A DNA stretch of 64,000 nucleotides from Cryoendolithus antarcticus (taxonomy: Eukaryota; Ascomycota; Dothideomycetes; Cladosporiales; Cladosporiaceae). Positions within the stretch are counted from its first letter, which is position 1; each line of letters begins with the position of its first letter. The DNA lies in the NCBI GenBank assembly GCA_002077065.1, contig NAJO01000024.1:496001-560000 (forward strand), written 5' to 3'. Below, in pieces: positions 41,360 to 51,055 of this stretch. Under the pieces are notes generated by a model. The model saw only the letters and a program-made list of their open reading frames with translations, did no database searches and was not told where the DNA came from. Made by a program: the position numbers and the translations under genes.

Positions 41360-42033
41360 ATGGTGAGTTTCCGGTCACTGCTGCAAATCACCCTGCCCAT
41401 ACCAAGCTAATCACTCCCCAGGCGCAATCAGGGTACCCTCCACCTTCTTCCTCCGCCCCAAGCCCTCCCTAACCCAATTCACCACAGTGTCTCCGTCTCC
41501 CCCGACTGCATACAACAATTCAACGACCTCAAGCTCAAGAAGGAAACCAAATGGATCATCTACGCCCTCTCGGACGACTACAAAGAGATCGTCGTCGAGG
41601 AGACCTCCACCGACCCGGATTACAGCAAGTTCCGCGAGAAGCTCGTGAGTGCGAAGTCAAAGGATAAGAAGGGCAAGGAGCAGATTGGAGCGAGGTATGC
41701 GGTGTTTGATGTGGAGTTTGATGCTGAGGGGGGCGCGGGGCTGAGGAACAAGATCATGTTTTTGAGCTGGGTGCCGGATGAGGCGGGGTTGTATGTGAGT
41801 ATTGTCCTTTTCTTGGGTTATTGGAGGCGGCCAAGGGAGTGGACGCGGAGAGTGTAGCTGGGAAAGCGGGAAGACGAGGAGCTGACTTGTGATCACAGCC
41901 TCGCATGATGTACTCGACCTCGAAGGAGGCGCTTAAGCGCTCGCTCAACGGCATCGCAGTGGACATCCAAGCCAACGACGCCGACGACATCGAGCACGAG
42001 AACATCATCTCGCGAGTGCGCAAGGGCCGTTAG
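41360..42033 (+). CDS. COF1: Cofilin (actin-depolymerising factor)
   Basis: Four exons: 41360-41362 (the ATG alone), 41422-41432 (11 nt), 41488-41794 and 41899-42033; introns 59, 55 and 104 nt. The product is 151 aa. The joined start is MAQSGVSVSPDCIQQFNDLK, the canonical ADF/cofilin N-terminus with the regulatory Ser near position 4, only reachable through the two tiny exons. The fold continues with LKKETKWIIYALSDDYKEIV, ARYAVFDVEFDAE, NKIMFLSWVPDEAGLYPRMM across the last junction, and YSTSKEALKRSLNGIAVDIQ, the long actin-binding helix. Cofilin severs and depolymerises actin filaments. An initiator-only first exon is known in other fungal cofilins; the 11-nt second exon is unusual. Confidence 0.95.
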
Positions 42034-42825
42034 ACGGGGCGCGAGTGCGAACCACTGCGAGAGAGGGATATCTTCTGCTGTGAATACACGATCGAAGTGC
42101 GTGTAAAGTGCTTCTACCACCGTAGGGTCTGATGGACGTAGGCTGGAGCTGAGAGAGTGAGACAGGCCGAGGTCGAGCTCGGAGGCACGCGAAATGGTGC
42201 TGAAGGACGAGGATCATGATAGACGAAGTAGCTGCAAAATCGATGCATAGCAACGAGTCCAAACACATCGCATCATCGTGTCCGTGAAAGGAAGCGTGTT
42301 AGTTGTTGTTGTTCATAGTCGATCTTTGCTGAGCCTGGCAACACGCCATGAGGATGCGGTGGAATCCTGAAACTTCCTTTCCTGCAGCGGCTCTGCACTC
42401 ATCAAATTGATTGCTATGTTCCCACGGTCCAATCCTTTCCCCCACACCGCACATGTCACGAATGTGTCGAGCTCTACTGCAATGTACTCCGAGCTCCGGC
42501 TCAGCTCCTGCACCATGTTGATCATATCACCTGCCATTTCAGGACAACGCGGATCGTCCACTGCGAGGCTCACGCGTCTATCGGCGTGGCCTCTGCTACC
42601 TACTCCCTGCTTCTGAGCTCCAGGGACGCTTCCAATGGTTGCCTAATCACTGACATTGATTCCACTTCAGGCCACGCGAGCCACGACAGCTTGCCTCGTG
42701 TTTGGGACAGTGTATAAGTACTTCTCTATTCGTTTCTGATCATCACATCCTATCACGTTGCTCATTACCAGCGTCCCTGCCTTGATGGGAAAGCGTCAGA
42801 CCATTTCCCTCGTCACAACTTCACG
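42034..42825. promoter_or_regulatory. Intergenic upstream of the S9 peptidase
   Basis: 790 bp in tandem orientation. No supported gene; frames on the minus strand (such as 42313-42573) look spurious. A TATA-like TGTATAAGTA lies at 42711-42720, about 105 bp before the peptidase start. Confidence 0.45.
42711..42722 (+). promoter_or_regulatory. TATA-like element of the S9 peptidase gene
   Basis: TGTATAAGTA, about 105 bp upstream of the start codon, followed by pyrimidine-rich sequence that would suit transcription start. Motif-only evidence. Confidence 0.4.
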
Positions 42826-44814
42826 ATGCCTATCCCAGAAAGCCTCCTGAAAGACCTCCTGGCTCTCGAAGCTCCGACCTCTGTGACCCTGTCTCCCAAT
42901 GGCAAGCGCGTCCTCTACAGTACAAATCTATCCTGGGCCCATAAGAAAGGCGCAGATGCTCGCTCCACCCTCTGGCTAGCTGAGACAAACACCCTAAACT
43001 CAGCTCGACAGATCAGCTCAGGTCTCTTCTATGACACTGTTCCCGTCTGGTCTCCGGACAGCGAGCATGTTGCCTTCGTCTCCGATCGCGCCAAGAGCGG
43101 CGATAGGTCTGCAATCTATGTCATGAATGTCGTCAAGGGTGGCGAAGGCGTAGCAGTCACGGACGTAAAGTTCGAGAAGCCCATCAGTAAAGTCATGTTC
43201 TCCCCAGACGGCAAAAAAATCGCCTTCTTGTCGGGGGATGAAAAGACGCCTGAGAAGAAGAAGCGCGATGAGGAGAAGGACGATCCGATAGTATGGGGTG
43301 AGGAGTGGGATTACACGCGATTGAGAGTCGTAGACCTGGCTTCGAAGGAGGTGAAGACGCTTGTGCACGGCGCGGAGCACGTCCTTGACTTTGACTGGAA
43401 CGGGACTGGCGACAGCATTGTGGTCATGACGACTGCACGGCCGGATGTCGAGAGTCAGATGTTGAAGGGCACTGGCTTTGGCGTCGTGCAAGTAGCGAGT
43501 GGTGAGAGGCGGGAAGTTGGAGGTGTAGGCGGGATCGCTTCCTCTCTTATCTGTGCTGGTGACGATTTCTGCTTTGTTGCGCCTTTCAATGAGGGCAAAG
43601 CCTCTTCTGGGTTATCTGTCTACCGGGCATCGATCCACGAGACAGAAGCGAATTTCACTCGAGTTGCGCACGGCGAGACGGACTGTGCGAGAAACCTCGT
43701 CAAGGTTGGGGAGAAGGTATTCGTCAAAGTGCAGCAAGGTCTTGTGGACAAGATCTACCACCTCGGAGGCGAACCTGTCTTCGAGGTGCAGAAGGAGATT
43801 CTTTCCTGGCACGCCACCATCACCGACGACAAAGCCACCACCCTAGCCCTTGCTATCGGCGACATCAATACGCCGCCCGAAGTCCACACCACCACGTCCT
43901 CGTCAACCTCCTCCAATAAGGACCCTATCACACTCTCAACCCACGGTACCACCTTCGCCAAACACACTTTCGGCACCGCCACAGCCGTAGAGACCTCTTC
44001 TTTCGACGGCAAAGAGACTCTCGATGGCCTCTTTCTCACGCCAGAATCAAGCACCTACCTCTCCTCCCCATCAAAATCTCCCGGTAAGACCGCAGTGATC
44101 ATCCACGGTGGCCCGTACTACCGCAGGACAAATGCATTTGACGCGCAATTCTTCTTCTGGACGCCATGTCTACTCGCAGCCGGATACTCGGTGCTTATGC
44201 CCAACTATCGCGGCTCGTCAGGTCGCGGAGAGCGGTTTGCGGCGTATTCCATCGGTGGCATGGGAAAGTTCGACGAGACTGATGTAGTGGCGCTCACACA
44301 AGCCGCCATTGACAAAGGTCTGGCGGACAAGGAGAATCTGGTGGTCGGCGGCTACAGTCAAGGCGGCTATCTGACTTACCTCTCTGCCGTGCGGAACGGA
44401 CTACACGGTAAGGGCTGGAAGTTCAAAGGCGGCATAGCTGGCGCTGGCGTGACGGACTGGGCTACGATGGGCATGTCCTCTGATGCCGGCGCTTACGAGA
44501 CTGAGCTGCTTGGTCATAGTCCGTGGAGTGCGGATAAGGAGGACTGTAGCGATCGGCAAGGCTCCGCGATATGGGAGATGAAGGGCGCTGTGAAGAACGG
44601 TGGAGTTATCCCGCCGATGCTGATATTGCATGGCGAGAAGGACGTGAGAGTGCCGGTCGAGCAGGCGCAAGGTTTCAGGAGAGGACTGGAGGCGGCGGGA
44701 CTGCCGTATGAGTATGTGGTTTACCCGAGGGAGGATCATACGTTCGTTGAGCAGGGGCATGTGAGGGATATGTGTGAGAGAGTTGTGAAGTTCGTGGACA
44801 AATGTTTGGCATAG
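42826..44814 (+). CDS. Prolyl-oligopeptidase-family serine peptidase (acylaminoacyl/dipeptidyl-peptidase V type)
   Basis: Single exon, 662 aa. The N-terminal half resembles the family's beta-propeller (VTLSPNGKRVLYSTNLSWAH, VPVWSPDSEHVAFVSDRAKS, FSPDGKKIAFLSGDEKT). The C-terminal alpha/beta-hydrolase domain has GKTAVIIHGGPYYRR with the oxyanion region. The catalytic triad is complete: Ser511 in GGYSQGGYLTYL, Asp606 in LHGEKDVRVPVEQ and His638 in PREDHTF. No signal peptide is present, which argues against secreted DPP V and for an intracellular acylaminoacyl- or dipeptidyl-peptidase that trims short peptides. The exact specificity is not readable. Convergent with the acyl-CoA dehydrogenase gene, 84 bp between stops. 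Confidence 0.92.
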   Translation: MPIPESLLKDLLALEAPTSVTLSPNGKRVLYSTNLSWAHKKGADARSTLWLAETNTLNSARQISSGLFYDTVPVWSPDSEHVAFVSDRAKSGDRSAIYVMNVVKGGEGVAVTDVKFEKPISKVMFSPDGKKIAFLSGDEKTPEKKKRDEEKDDPIVWGEEWDYTRLRVVDLASKEVKTLVHGAEHVLDFDWNGTGDSIVVMTTARPDVESQMLKGTGFGVVQVASGERREVGGVGGIASSLICAGDDFCFVAPFNEGKASSGLSVYRASIHETEANFTRVAHGETDCARNLVKVGEKVFVKVQQGLVDKIYHLGGEPVFEVQKEILSWHATITDDKATTLALAIGDINTPPEVHTTTSSSTSSNKDPITLSTHGTTFAKHTFGTATAVETSSFDGKETLDGLFLTPESSTYLSSPSKSPGKTAVIIHGGPYYRRTNAFDAQFFFWTPCLLAAGYSVLMPNYRGSSGRGERFAAYSIGGMGKFDETDVVALTQAAIDKGLADKENLVVGGYSQGGYLTYLSAVRNGLHGKGWKFKGGIAGAGVTDWATMGMSSDAGAYETELLGHSPWSADKEDCSDRQGSAIWEMKGAVKNGGVIPPMLILHGEKDVRVPVEQAQGFRRGLEAAGLPYEYVVYPREDHTFVEQGHVRDMCERVVKFVDKCLA

Positions 44815-44898
44815 ACAGGATAGACGGAGGGACTAGTAACGATGCACGTAGAACTCCACACATACATCCATCAATCTACATGCCTGCATCCAAAACCA

Positions 44899-46403
44899 CT
44901 ACAACCTCGACTTCGAATGCTCCCGATCCAACTGCAGCACATCCCGCCTCGTGACCCCAAACGTCTTCGCCATCTCATCAGTCTTCCTCTTCTGCCACTC
45001 AATCTTCTCATACATAGCCTTGCCCCTCTTATTCTCATTCTTCGCCAACTGCATTAAATGCACCTCATCCGGCCCGTCCACAATCCTCATAGTCCGCCCA
45101 TGCGCCCACATATTCGCCAACGGCGTATCTTGACTGACACCCGCACCACCATAAGCCTGGATAGCACGGTCAATGACCTCAAGCGCCATAGCGGGGATCT
45201 GCACCTTCGCCTCAGCGATTTCCTTGAGCGCGGCCTTGGCGTCTTTGGAGTCTATGACGAGCGCGGCGTTCAGGACTGTTAGACGAGCGGTGTCGATCTC
45301 GATGCGAGAGCGGGCCACGCGCTCCATCATTATGCCGTGTTCGTGGAGCTGCTTGCCGAAGGGGGTTTTCTTGGGGTCGTTGATACGTGCCAGGAAGTAC
45401 TCGAGAGCTTTCTCCGCGGCGCCGATGCTGCGCATGGCGTGGTGGATACGGCCGGGGCCGAGGCGGCCTTGGATGACTTCGAAACCGCGGCCTTCGCCGA
45501 GGCACATGTTGGAGGCGGGGACATGGACGTTGTTGAAGGTTATGTGGCCGTGGCCGTGCGGGGCGTCATCGAAGCCGTAGACTGACAGCATGCGGTGGAT
45601 TGTGATGCCTGGGGTTTCGGCGGGGACGAAGATGACGGATTGCTGCTTGTAGACGGAGCTGTTGTTGGGGTCGGATTTGCCCATGACGATGTAGATCTTG
45701 CAGCGTGGGTCACCGGCGCCGGAAGACCACCACTTGGAGCCGTTGAGGATGTAGTCATTACCTTCTTTGACCATGTTGAGGGTGATGTTTGTAGCGTCTG
45801 AGCTGGCTACGTCGGGCTCTGTCATGAGGAAAGCGGATCGGATCTCGCCTGCCAGGAGGGGCTTAAGCCAGCGGTCTTTTTGCTCTTGGGTACCGTACTT
45901 GGCGAAGACCTCCATGTTGCCAGTATCCGGAGCGGCGCAGTTGGTTGCCTCAGAGGCGATCAAACTCTTGCCCAGGTACTCAGCCATCAGTCCGTACTCC
46001 AAGTTGCTGAACCCGGCTCCCTCCTTAAAGTGGTTCTTGGGCAAGAACATGTTCCATAGTCCGAGCTCCTGAGCACGCTTCTTGAGGACGTCGACGATGG
46101 GTGGGTGTGCACTGAAGCGTTCCTTCACACCTTGGCCGACTTGCTGCTGCACCAAGATGTCGGCCGGGATGCATTCTTCCTCGACGAATCTCTCGACCTG
46201 TCGCGGTGGATGATCAGCATTGAGACATGGCCATGCTCTTTTGAACGACTCACGATATCCAGCGTCTTCATTGCTCTCTCGCTGACATGACTTCTCGCAA
46301 TCAATGGGATCTTCTGGCTCGCCCTCTGCGCTACTGGCGCTCCTACAAGCAGCTCCTCCGATGCCTCCTCCTTCTGCTTCCGGATGCTATATGGGACAGA
46401 CAT
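44899..46403 (-). CDS. Acyl-CoA dehydrogenase (ACAD10/11-like)
   Basis: Exons 46403-46254 and 46197-44899, with a 56-nt intron, give 482 aa. The join MKTLDIVERFVEEECIPAD restores the first helix of the ACAD fold. Then come LGLWNMFLPK, the FAD/substrate motif FLMTEPDVASSDATNI, GSKWWSSGAGDPRCKIYIVM, NVHVPASNMCLGEGRGFEVI and GPGRIHHAMRSIGAAEKALE, and the C-terminal QAYGGAGVSQDTPLANMWAH, RTMRIVDGPDEVHLMQLAK. The sequence wording matches the ACAD10/11 and plant IBR3 group, which handles long, branched or 4-hydroxy acyl-CoAs, rather than short-chain ACADs. It has no cytochrome b5 or kinase domain attached. The N-terminus has no clear mitochondrial signal, so a peroxisomal or cytosolic site is possible; the C-terminus SRL is a canonical peroxisomal (PTS1) signal. 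Confidence 0.92.
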
Positions 46404-47029
46404 GATGGGCGTGTCGACGGTAATGAGGACTTGATTGAACTACCTACCAGGATGTGTCTACAACAAGAGAGGTCTTACCATCATCGAGGCGAGCATTCGA
46501 TGTTAGCCGTACTCCACGTTGATACCCCAGGTTTCTGAGAGCCGAGGATGAAGTTAAAGACCGAGGGCTTGAGTCAGGCAGGTTTGCCGGTGCTCAGCGG
46601 ATGCATTGCGGTGATACTCTCTGTCTGTATGGCATATAGCCGATTTGTTGATGCAGTCCAGCTGATGGCAGGGCGTCAGCAACGCGATGCTCATGATACG
46701 AAAGGACTGCGATTAGCGGCCCGTGACTAATTTGTGAAAGGGTGAGACACAGGGTTGTTGTAACTCAGCGTTCTGTATGTATGTGTGAGGAGCAAATAGT
46801 GAGACTGCTCAAGTGGCCCAGTCCCGACCAAACGCCTCCAAGTTTGCCAACCGCTGGCCACCCAACGCCACCCAGGTCCTGTACCAAAACTCCGCGCTGA
46901 AAACAAGCAAGCAAGCAAGCAAACAAGCAAGGTCATACCTCTCGTATGTCGTCTTCACGTCGTTCTCTCAACCAGCCACTACAGCCACAAGAAGCCTCAT
47001 GGGAAAGCCATAACAATTGCAACTTCCCC
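46404..47029. other. Intergenic, acyl-CoA dehydrogenase to CDC34
   Basis: 626 bp between the start of one minus-strand gene and the stop of the next. No gene is supported. It holds a (CAAG)n tract, listed separately. Confidence 0.5.
46904..46932. repeat. (CAAG)n tetranucleotide repeat
   Basis: About seven imperfect CAAG units, the sixth changed to CAAA, in non-coding DNA just downstream of CDC34. A simple microsatellite, likely variable between strains. Confidence 0.8.
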
Positions 47030-47701
47030 TCAAGCATCCTCATCACTGTCCGCCCCGCTCCCGGCCTCCCCGTCTTCGTCATCATCATCAAACATCTCCT
47101 CGTCCACATCGCTCCCAAACTCATCGCCACCCTCACTATCCGACCAGCTGAAGGTGTCCGCAATCGGCTCCTCCTTCTTGAAAGCACTTTCATGCGTCGG
47201 CATCTCGAAGCCGGCTGGAATGTCTTCTTTACTCTTCTCCCTGTCCTGCTTGACCCTCTCCTTGTACGCCTTGGGATCCAGCCTCAACATCACCCCAGCA
47301 TCGACATTTGCCGGCGAGCTGACCTCTGCGTCATCGAGTAGACTCAGGATACTGATCAACACACTCTCGACTCTTTGCACCGGACTCCAACGCTCCCCTG
47401 CACTCTCGCCACTCATAGCGTCATCTCCCGGCTGGTGCAGGATGGAAATGCACAGCCTGCCGTCGGGGTAGATGTTCGGGTGCCACAGAGGGCGGACGAA
47501 CTTGAAGTCTGGCGGAGCGAAGGGGTAGTTTGAGGGAAACGTGATGCGTGCTTTGAAGTAGCCGCCGTAGTAGAGGGAGTCGGGGTTTAGCACGATCAGT
47601 GCCACGGACCAGTCGAGGATGTTGTCGTTGATGAGGGAGATGTTCGTCCAAGTTTCTTTGCTGAGGTCCTTGTACTCGTTCATGAGAATCTTCTCCGCCA
47701 T
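47030..47701 (-). CDS. CDC34: Ubiquitin-conjugating enzyme E2, Cdc34/UBE2R type
   Basis: Single exon, 223 aa from the ATG at 47701; the frame is open 53 codons further but that part is not E2-like. The UBC fold shows YYGGYFKARITFPSNYPFAP, the HPN tripeptide (residues 74-76) and catalytic Cys84 in GRLCISILHQPG. Directly after it comes the acidic-loop insertion, GDDAMSGESAGERWSP, that marks Cdc34. RVESVLISILSLLDDAEVSS and EDIPAGFEMPTHESAFKKE match human UBE2R1 closely. A ~45-residue Asp/Glu-rich tail ends the protein; in Cdc34 this binds the cullin basic canyon of SCF. Role: Lys48 ubiquitin chains on SCF substrates for cell-cycle progression. Confidence 0.96.
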   Translation of the reverse strand: MAEKILMNEYKDLSKETWTNISLINDNILDWSVALIVLNPDSLYYGGYFKARITFPSNYPFAPPDFKFVRPLWHPNIYPDGRLCISILHQPGDDAMSGESAGERWSPVQRVESVLISILSLLDDAEVSSPANVDAGVMLRLDPKAYKERVKQDREKSKEDIPAGFEMPTHESAFKKEEPIADTFSWSDSEGGDEFGSDVDEEMFDDDDEDGEAGSGADSDEDA

Positions 47702-48615
47702 GATCGCGGTGATGGGGGTTGGTGAAATGGTAGTGAGTGTGAGAGGTGGGATGCGGGTGGAGGCTGATGGGTGGTGGTGGTGTTGCAGAGTTGGAAGCGG
47801 TGAGGTGAAGTCGGAGGTAGAGAATGTTTCTTGGTTGTATCGAAATGAAGTCACATGCAAGACCGTGAAAGCGAAGGTATGACTGAAGTCACTGGGTCCT
47901 TGGGCCCTTCCCGCAGGCGTAATCGCTATCGGTGGTGAAGCCGAGGCCGCTTTGGGTAATCGGCTTCGCTGGAATGTGCCGGATTGGTGAAGGCAGGATT
48001 GTGTCCTCCTTGTAATAGTGCTGATGTCGGCTTGTATTACCAGTCTATGAGCGAGTGTACGAAGATAAAGTCATGTAATCTATACTGTAGTCAGCAGTTC
48101 ACCTCGAGGTCATGGCTGCAGGAGTGACGATTGGTGGGTCGCGCTCGGACATGTGGCGGAGGCGGCAGCACGCGTCTGGGTCGCGCCAGGCACATCTTGG
48201 CGTGTGCCTGAGTGCACGCATTTGAGCACTTCACCTTGTCCATGGTTGATGTTATTTCTATTGATCGTGATCCCAGGTGCTCGACAGGCCGTGCAATATA
48301 GAGGAGATTGTAGATGGAATGAGGAGTAATGGTAAGTTACAAGCGGTGCGGAGCGGAATCCGACATATCACGTGAGCCGGCCATGACTTCCGGGTTGCCA
48401 CCTTCACGATCTGACCATGAGAGGCCACATCTGATGGGGAGAAGAGCAGCAACAGCATCGCACCGGTCGCTCGCTAGCGATGCAGCTTGGGTCTACAGTA
48501 GTTGATGTCAGCTGTAGATACAGGGAAGCGTTCAGACTTCAGGAGCCGCAGCGCACAAGTCGTGCGTCTACATTCCATTCATTATGACTCCAAGCTGTCT
48601 TGTTGCCTGTATACC
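47702..48615. other. Intergenic, CDC34 to LIN1
   Basis: 914 bp containing the CDC34 promoter and LIN1 3' end, both genes on the minus strand. No supported gene, RNA or repeat. The first ~180 bp upstream of CDC34 is open in its frame (to 47860) but low-complexity (His, Pro, Thr). Confidence 0.45.
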
Positions 48616-49962
48616 CTAGCCAAGGTCCAGCACACGGCTCCACTCCCGCTCACCAATCCTTCGAAACTCGACACCATCGCCGAAGTACCCAGCAGCGTTC
48701 CACGACTGCATCGTGGCCGGGTCGTAGGGCCCATGACTCTCGCCTCCGTCTCTCGCATCACTCCAGCGGTACTCCCACTGCTCGTCTCCAGCTGCTGTTG
48801 ACTTCGACTTGGGCATCTGCCAATCCTCACCCGTCTCACGGGTGTATTGCCGCATAAGCTTCTCACGTTCCGTATCGTAAATCTGGTGCTGCTCGCGGCC
48901 ATACAAAGCGTCTGCTGCGCCCGTGATGTCGTCAACAGCTTTCCGCCGAGCGGTCTCAACAGGATCAGCATCGCCGTTCTCGTCGTCGACGTCCATCCCA
49001 TTGCGTTGTCGTTTCTGCTTCCACTTCGGCACCCTTGCCCTGCCCTTCCCAAGCCGTTGCAAAGCCTCTAGAGGCGTCTCCCCAGTTTCAAGATGCGACA
49101 ATAGCACACTCAAGGAATCACTGCTCAACACCGCATCGTGCTCCACAGCCTTTTGCCGCCGCACCTCGTCCCGCTTCTCCTGTGCCTCTCTCGCCTTCTT
49201 CATATCTTTCTTACTTAGCCCATCTAGCCAACTATCATTGACAGCATCCGGATCCATAGCTTTCCTGACAAAGTTGCCGCTTTCATCAAACCGCCCTTCC
49301 TCCTCTTCATCCCTCAGATTGAAAGCATCCAACCGCGGAGCATGCTTCTTCTTTCCCCCAGCCCCAACTTCCAACGCAACATCCTCCTCCATCTCCTCAG
49401 GCAACAGGTCCCGTTCCTCCTCATCGCCAGACGAACTCTCGCTCTCCGCCTCACTTCCCTCTCTTCGCTTCCCTTTCCCCTTTCCCAGCAGCAGATCTGC
49501 AGAAACGTGCCCGCCAGCCTTGCTCTCCCCCACCTCGCCCTCAACCTCCCCTCGTTCCAAGAACCTCACACCCTTCTTACTCTTCTTCCCCTCCCCAGCT
49601 AGCTCCTCATCCTCGTCTCCGTCGCCTCCTTCGACCTCTTCCTCCAGATCAGCGAACATATCCGCCTCCTCCTCATCCTGACTCTTGCCCTTCTTCCCTT
49701 TCCCAGTAGCTCTCTCTCGCTCTGCAGCTCGAGCATCGAAATTGTCGTTGTCTGAGTCGCTTTCATAGCCCTCTATACGGACGGCGTTTCGTTTTGTTTG
49801 AAGCCCGGGTTTGCCGATCACGTCGGCGTCGAGGATGAGGTCTTCTTCTGGGGCATCGGCGGCGAGGGTACTGGGGTTACGGGCGTCGAATCGAGGTTTC
49901 TTTGAAGGTGGGTCGGCTGCGCGACCGAGAGGATCAGCGGGACGTTTGGGGCGAGACTCCAT
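48616..49962 (-). CDS. LIN1: GYF-domain protein Lin1 (CD2BP2/Snu40, U5 snRNP-associated)
   Basis: Single exon, 448 aa from the ATG at 49962. KRNAVRIEGYESDSDNDNFD is the conserved N-terminal block of Lin1/CD2BP2. A long Glu/Lys-rich region follows, with KKGVRFLERGEV and PRLDAFNLRDEEEEGRFDES, then GNFVRKAMDPDAVNDSWLDG, also diagnostic. The C-terminus is the GYF domain: WEYRWSDARDGGESHGPYDP then ATMQSWNAAGYFGDGVEFRR, with Tyr in place of the central Phe of GPF. CD2BP2/Lin1 joins the U5 snRNP through Prp6/Dib1-type partners and leaves before tri-snRNP assembly; yeast Lin1 also touches cohesin. A longer start at 50022 is possible but unlike the family. Confidence 0.92.
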   Translation of the reverse strand: MESRPKRPADPLGRAADPPSKKPRFDARNPSTLAADAPEEDLILDADVIGKPGLQTKRNAVRIEGYESDSDNDNFDARAAERERATGKGKKGKSQDEEEADMFADLEEEVEGGDGDEDEELAGEGKKSKKGVRFLERGEVEGEVGESKAGGHVSADLLLGKGKGKRREGSEAESESSSGDEEERDLLPEEMEEDVALEVGAGGKKKHAPRLDAFNLRDEEEEGRFDESGNFVRKAMDPDAVNDSWLDGLSKKDMKKAREAQEKRDEVRRQKAVEHDAVLSSDSLSVLLSHLETGETPLEALQRLGKGRARVPKWKQKRQRNGMDVDDENGDADPVETARRKAVDDITGAADALYGREQHQIYDTEREKLMRQYTRETGEDWQMPKSKSTAAGDEQWEYRWSDARDGGESHGPYDPATMQSWNAAGYFGDGVEFRRIGEREWSRVLDLG

Positions 49963-51055
49963 CGTTGTGTGACCGTGGAAGGCACTAAACTTCAATATTG
50001 AATGGCAGAATGGGTACGCCATGGTAGATTCTCAGGGTTAGGGTTGCGGTCAAGTTGACGATCGCAAGTTTAAAGTCGCAATTATTGCTTGTGGAACACT
50101 ATTTTGTTTCCAGCATCGCGCTGCCCATACAGCAGCACACAGCGCAGAGCACAGGAGATGATCAACGTTCGTTGCGACTCCATCATCATCGTCGGCACGT
50201 CCCTGATCCTGCCTTCCACAATCAAAGCAGCAACATCGGTGGTGCGTGCCTACACCCTCATAGCTTGGAGGACTCATTGGCCTAGCAAGGGTACTCTGAA
50301 TCCAATGAAACGCTTCCACAGTAGCAGTAGTTATACCGAGCTATCTGCGGTCGTTCAGAAGCCTGAATGTCTCGATGGCTTGACCTACTTGGGTAAACAA
50401 GTGCACTGCACTAGTACAACTGCTGTTGCAGAGATTATCGAGAGACACATATCGGTCATGAACATGAAGTACAACAGTGGTGCTCTCTCGGGGCGCATCG
50501 TCACCATAACAGCACTCGCGATGCGGTCGACAGTAGCAGAAGCGTCTCTCGATGACCGGAATATCGAAGAGTCAAGCGTTCACACGGACGGCCCTTTGTG
50601 CCAGAGCCGCTGTGCACCAGTGCAGACCGTTAATGTTCCCTAAAGCTGGTATTGCTATGCGCACGATCGGTCGCAGCATATAAGGCGGATTAAAGGTCAC
50701 TGGTAGCTTGAAATGACGATGACTCTGGGTATAGGAGGTGGGGATGTCGAATGGTATCCGCGCAGCCGCGGCACCAGAGACCCAAGTCTGTCTCGCCAGT
50801 CTTTGAAACAGAGGGAAACGGTATCGTTGCGATCCCAGGGTACCTATCGTTGCCCGCGTTCGGTCCGTAGGGCTGACGTTGCATTTTTGTCACACTGCAG
50901 GGTCCCAGCGGAGCTTTCTGCAGATGGCAAAACGGCCAATACGCGAGTCCTATCTGCGTTGGAGTGCGTCGAGCCTCCAGAGCATCGTCCATCTGGGATT
51001 CACTGATGCCAGAGCTTAGAGCGAGGCTCTTCGCTGCGCCAACGCTGACTAAATG
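49963..51055. other. 1.1-kb intergenic region upstream of LIN1
   Basis: Contains the LIN1 promoter and the 3' side of the F-box-like gene. A plus-strand frame at 50089-50643 (184 codons) has no recognisable domain and is not called. A TATA-like CATATAAGG at about 50678-50686 faces no known gene. Confidence 0.4.
50034..50045. promoter_or_regulatory. TTAGGG-type box upstream of LIN1
   Basis: AGGGTTAGGGTT, two units of the fungal telomere repeat, 72 bp upstream of the LIN1 start. Similar to the box upstream of RIM1. Candidate binding site for a Tbf1/Teb1-like Myb factor; inferred from motif only. Confidence 0.4.

Noticed and set aside
47702..47860. 53-codon N-terminal extension of CDC34
   Set aside because: In frame and open, but His/Pro/Thr-rich and unlike any E2; the ATG at 47701 places the UBC fold correctly.
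50089..50643. 184-codon plus-strand frame upstream of LIN1
   Set aside because: No domain, odd composition and overlap with frames on the other strand; within reach of chance in this much non-coding DNA.
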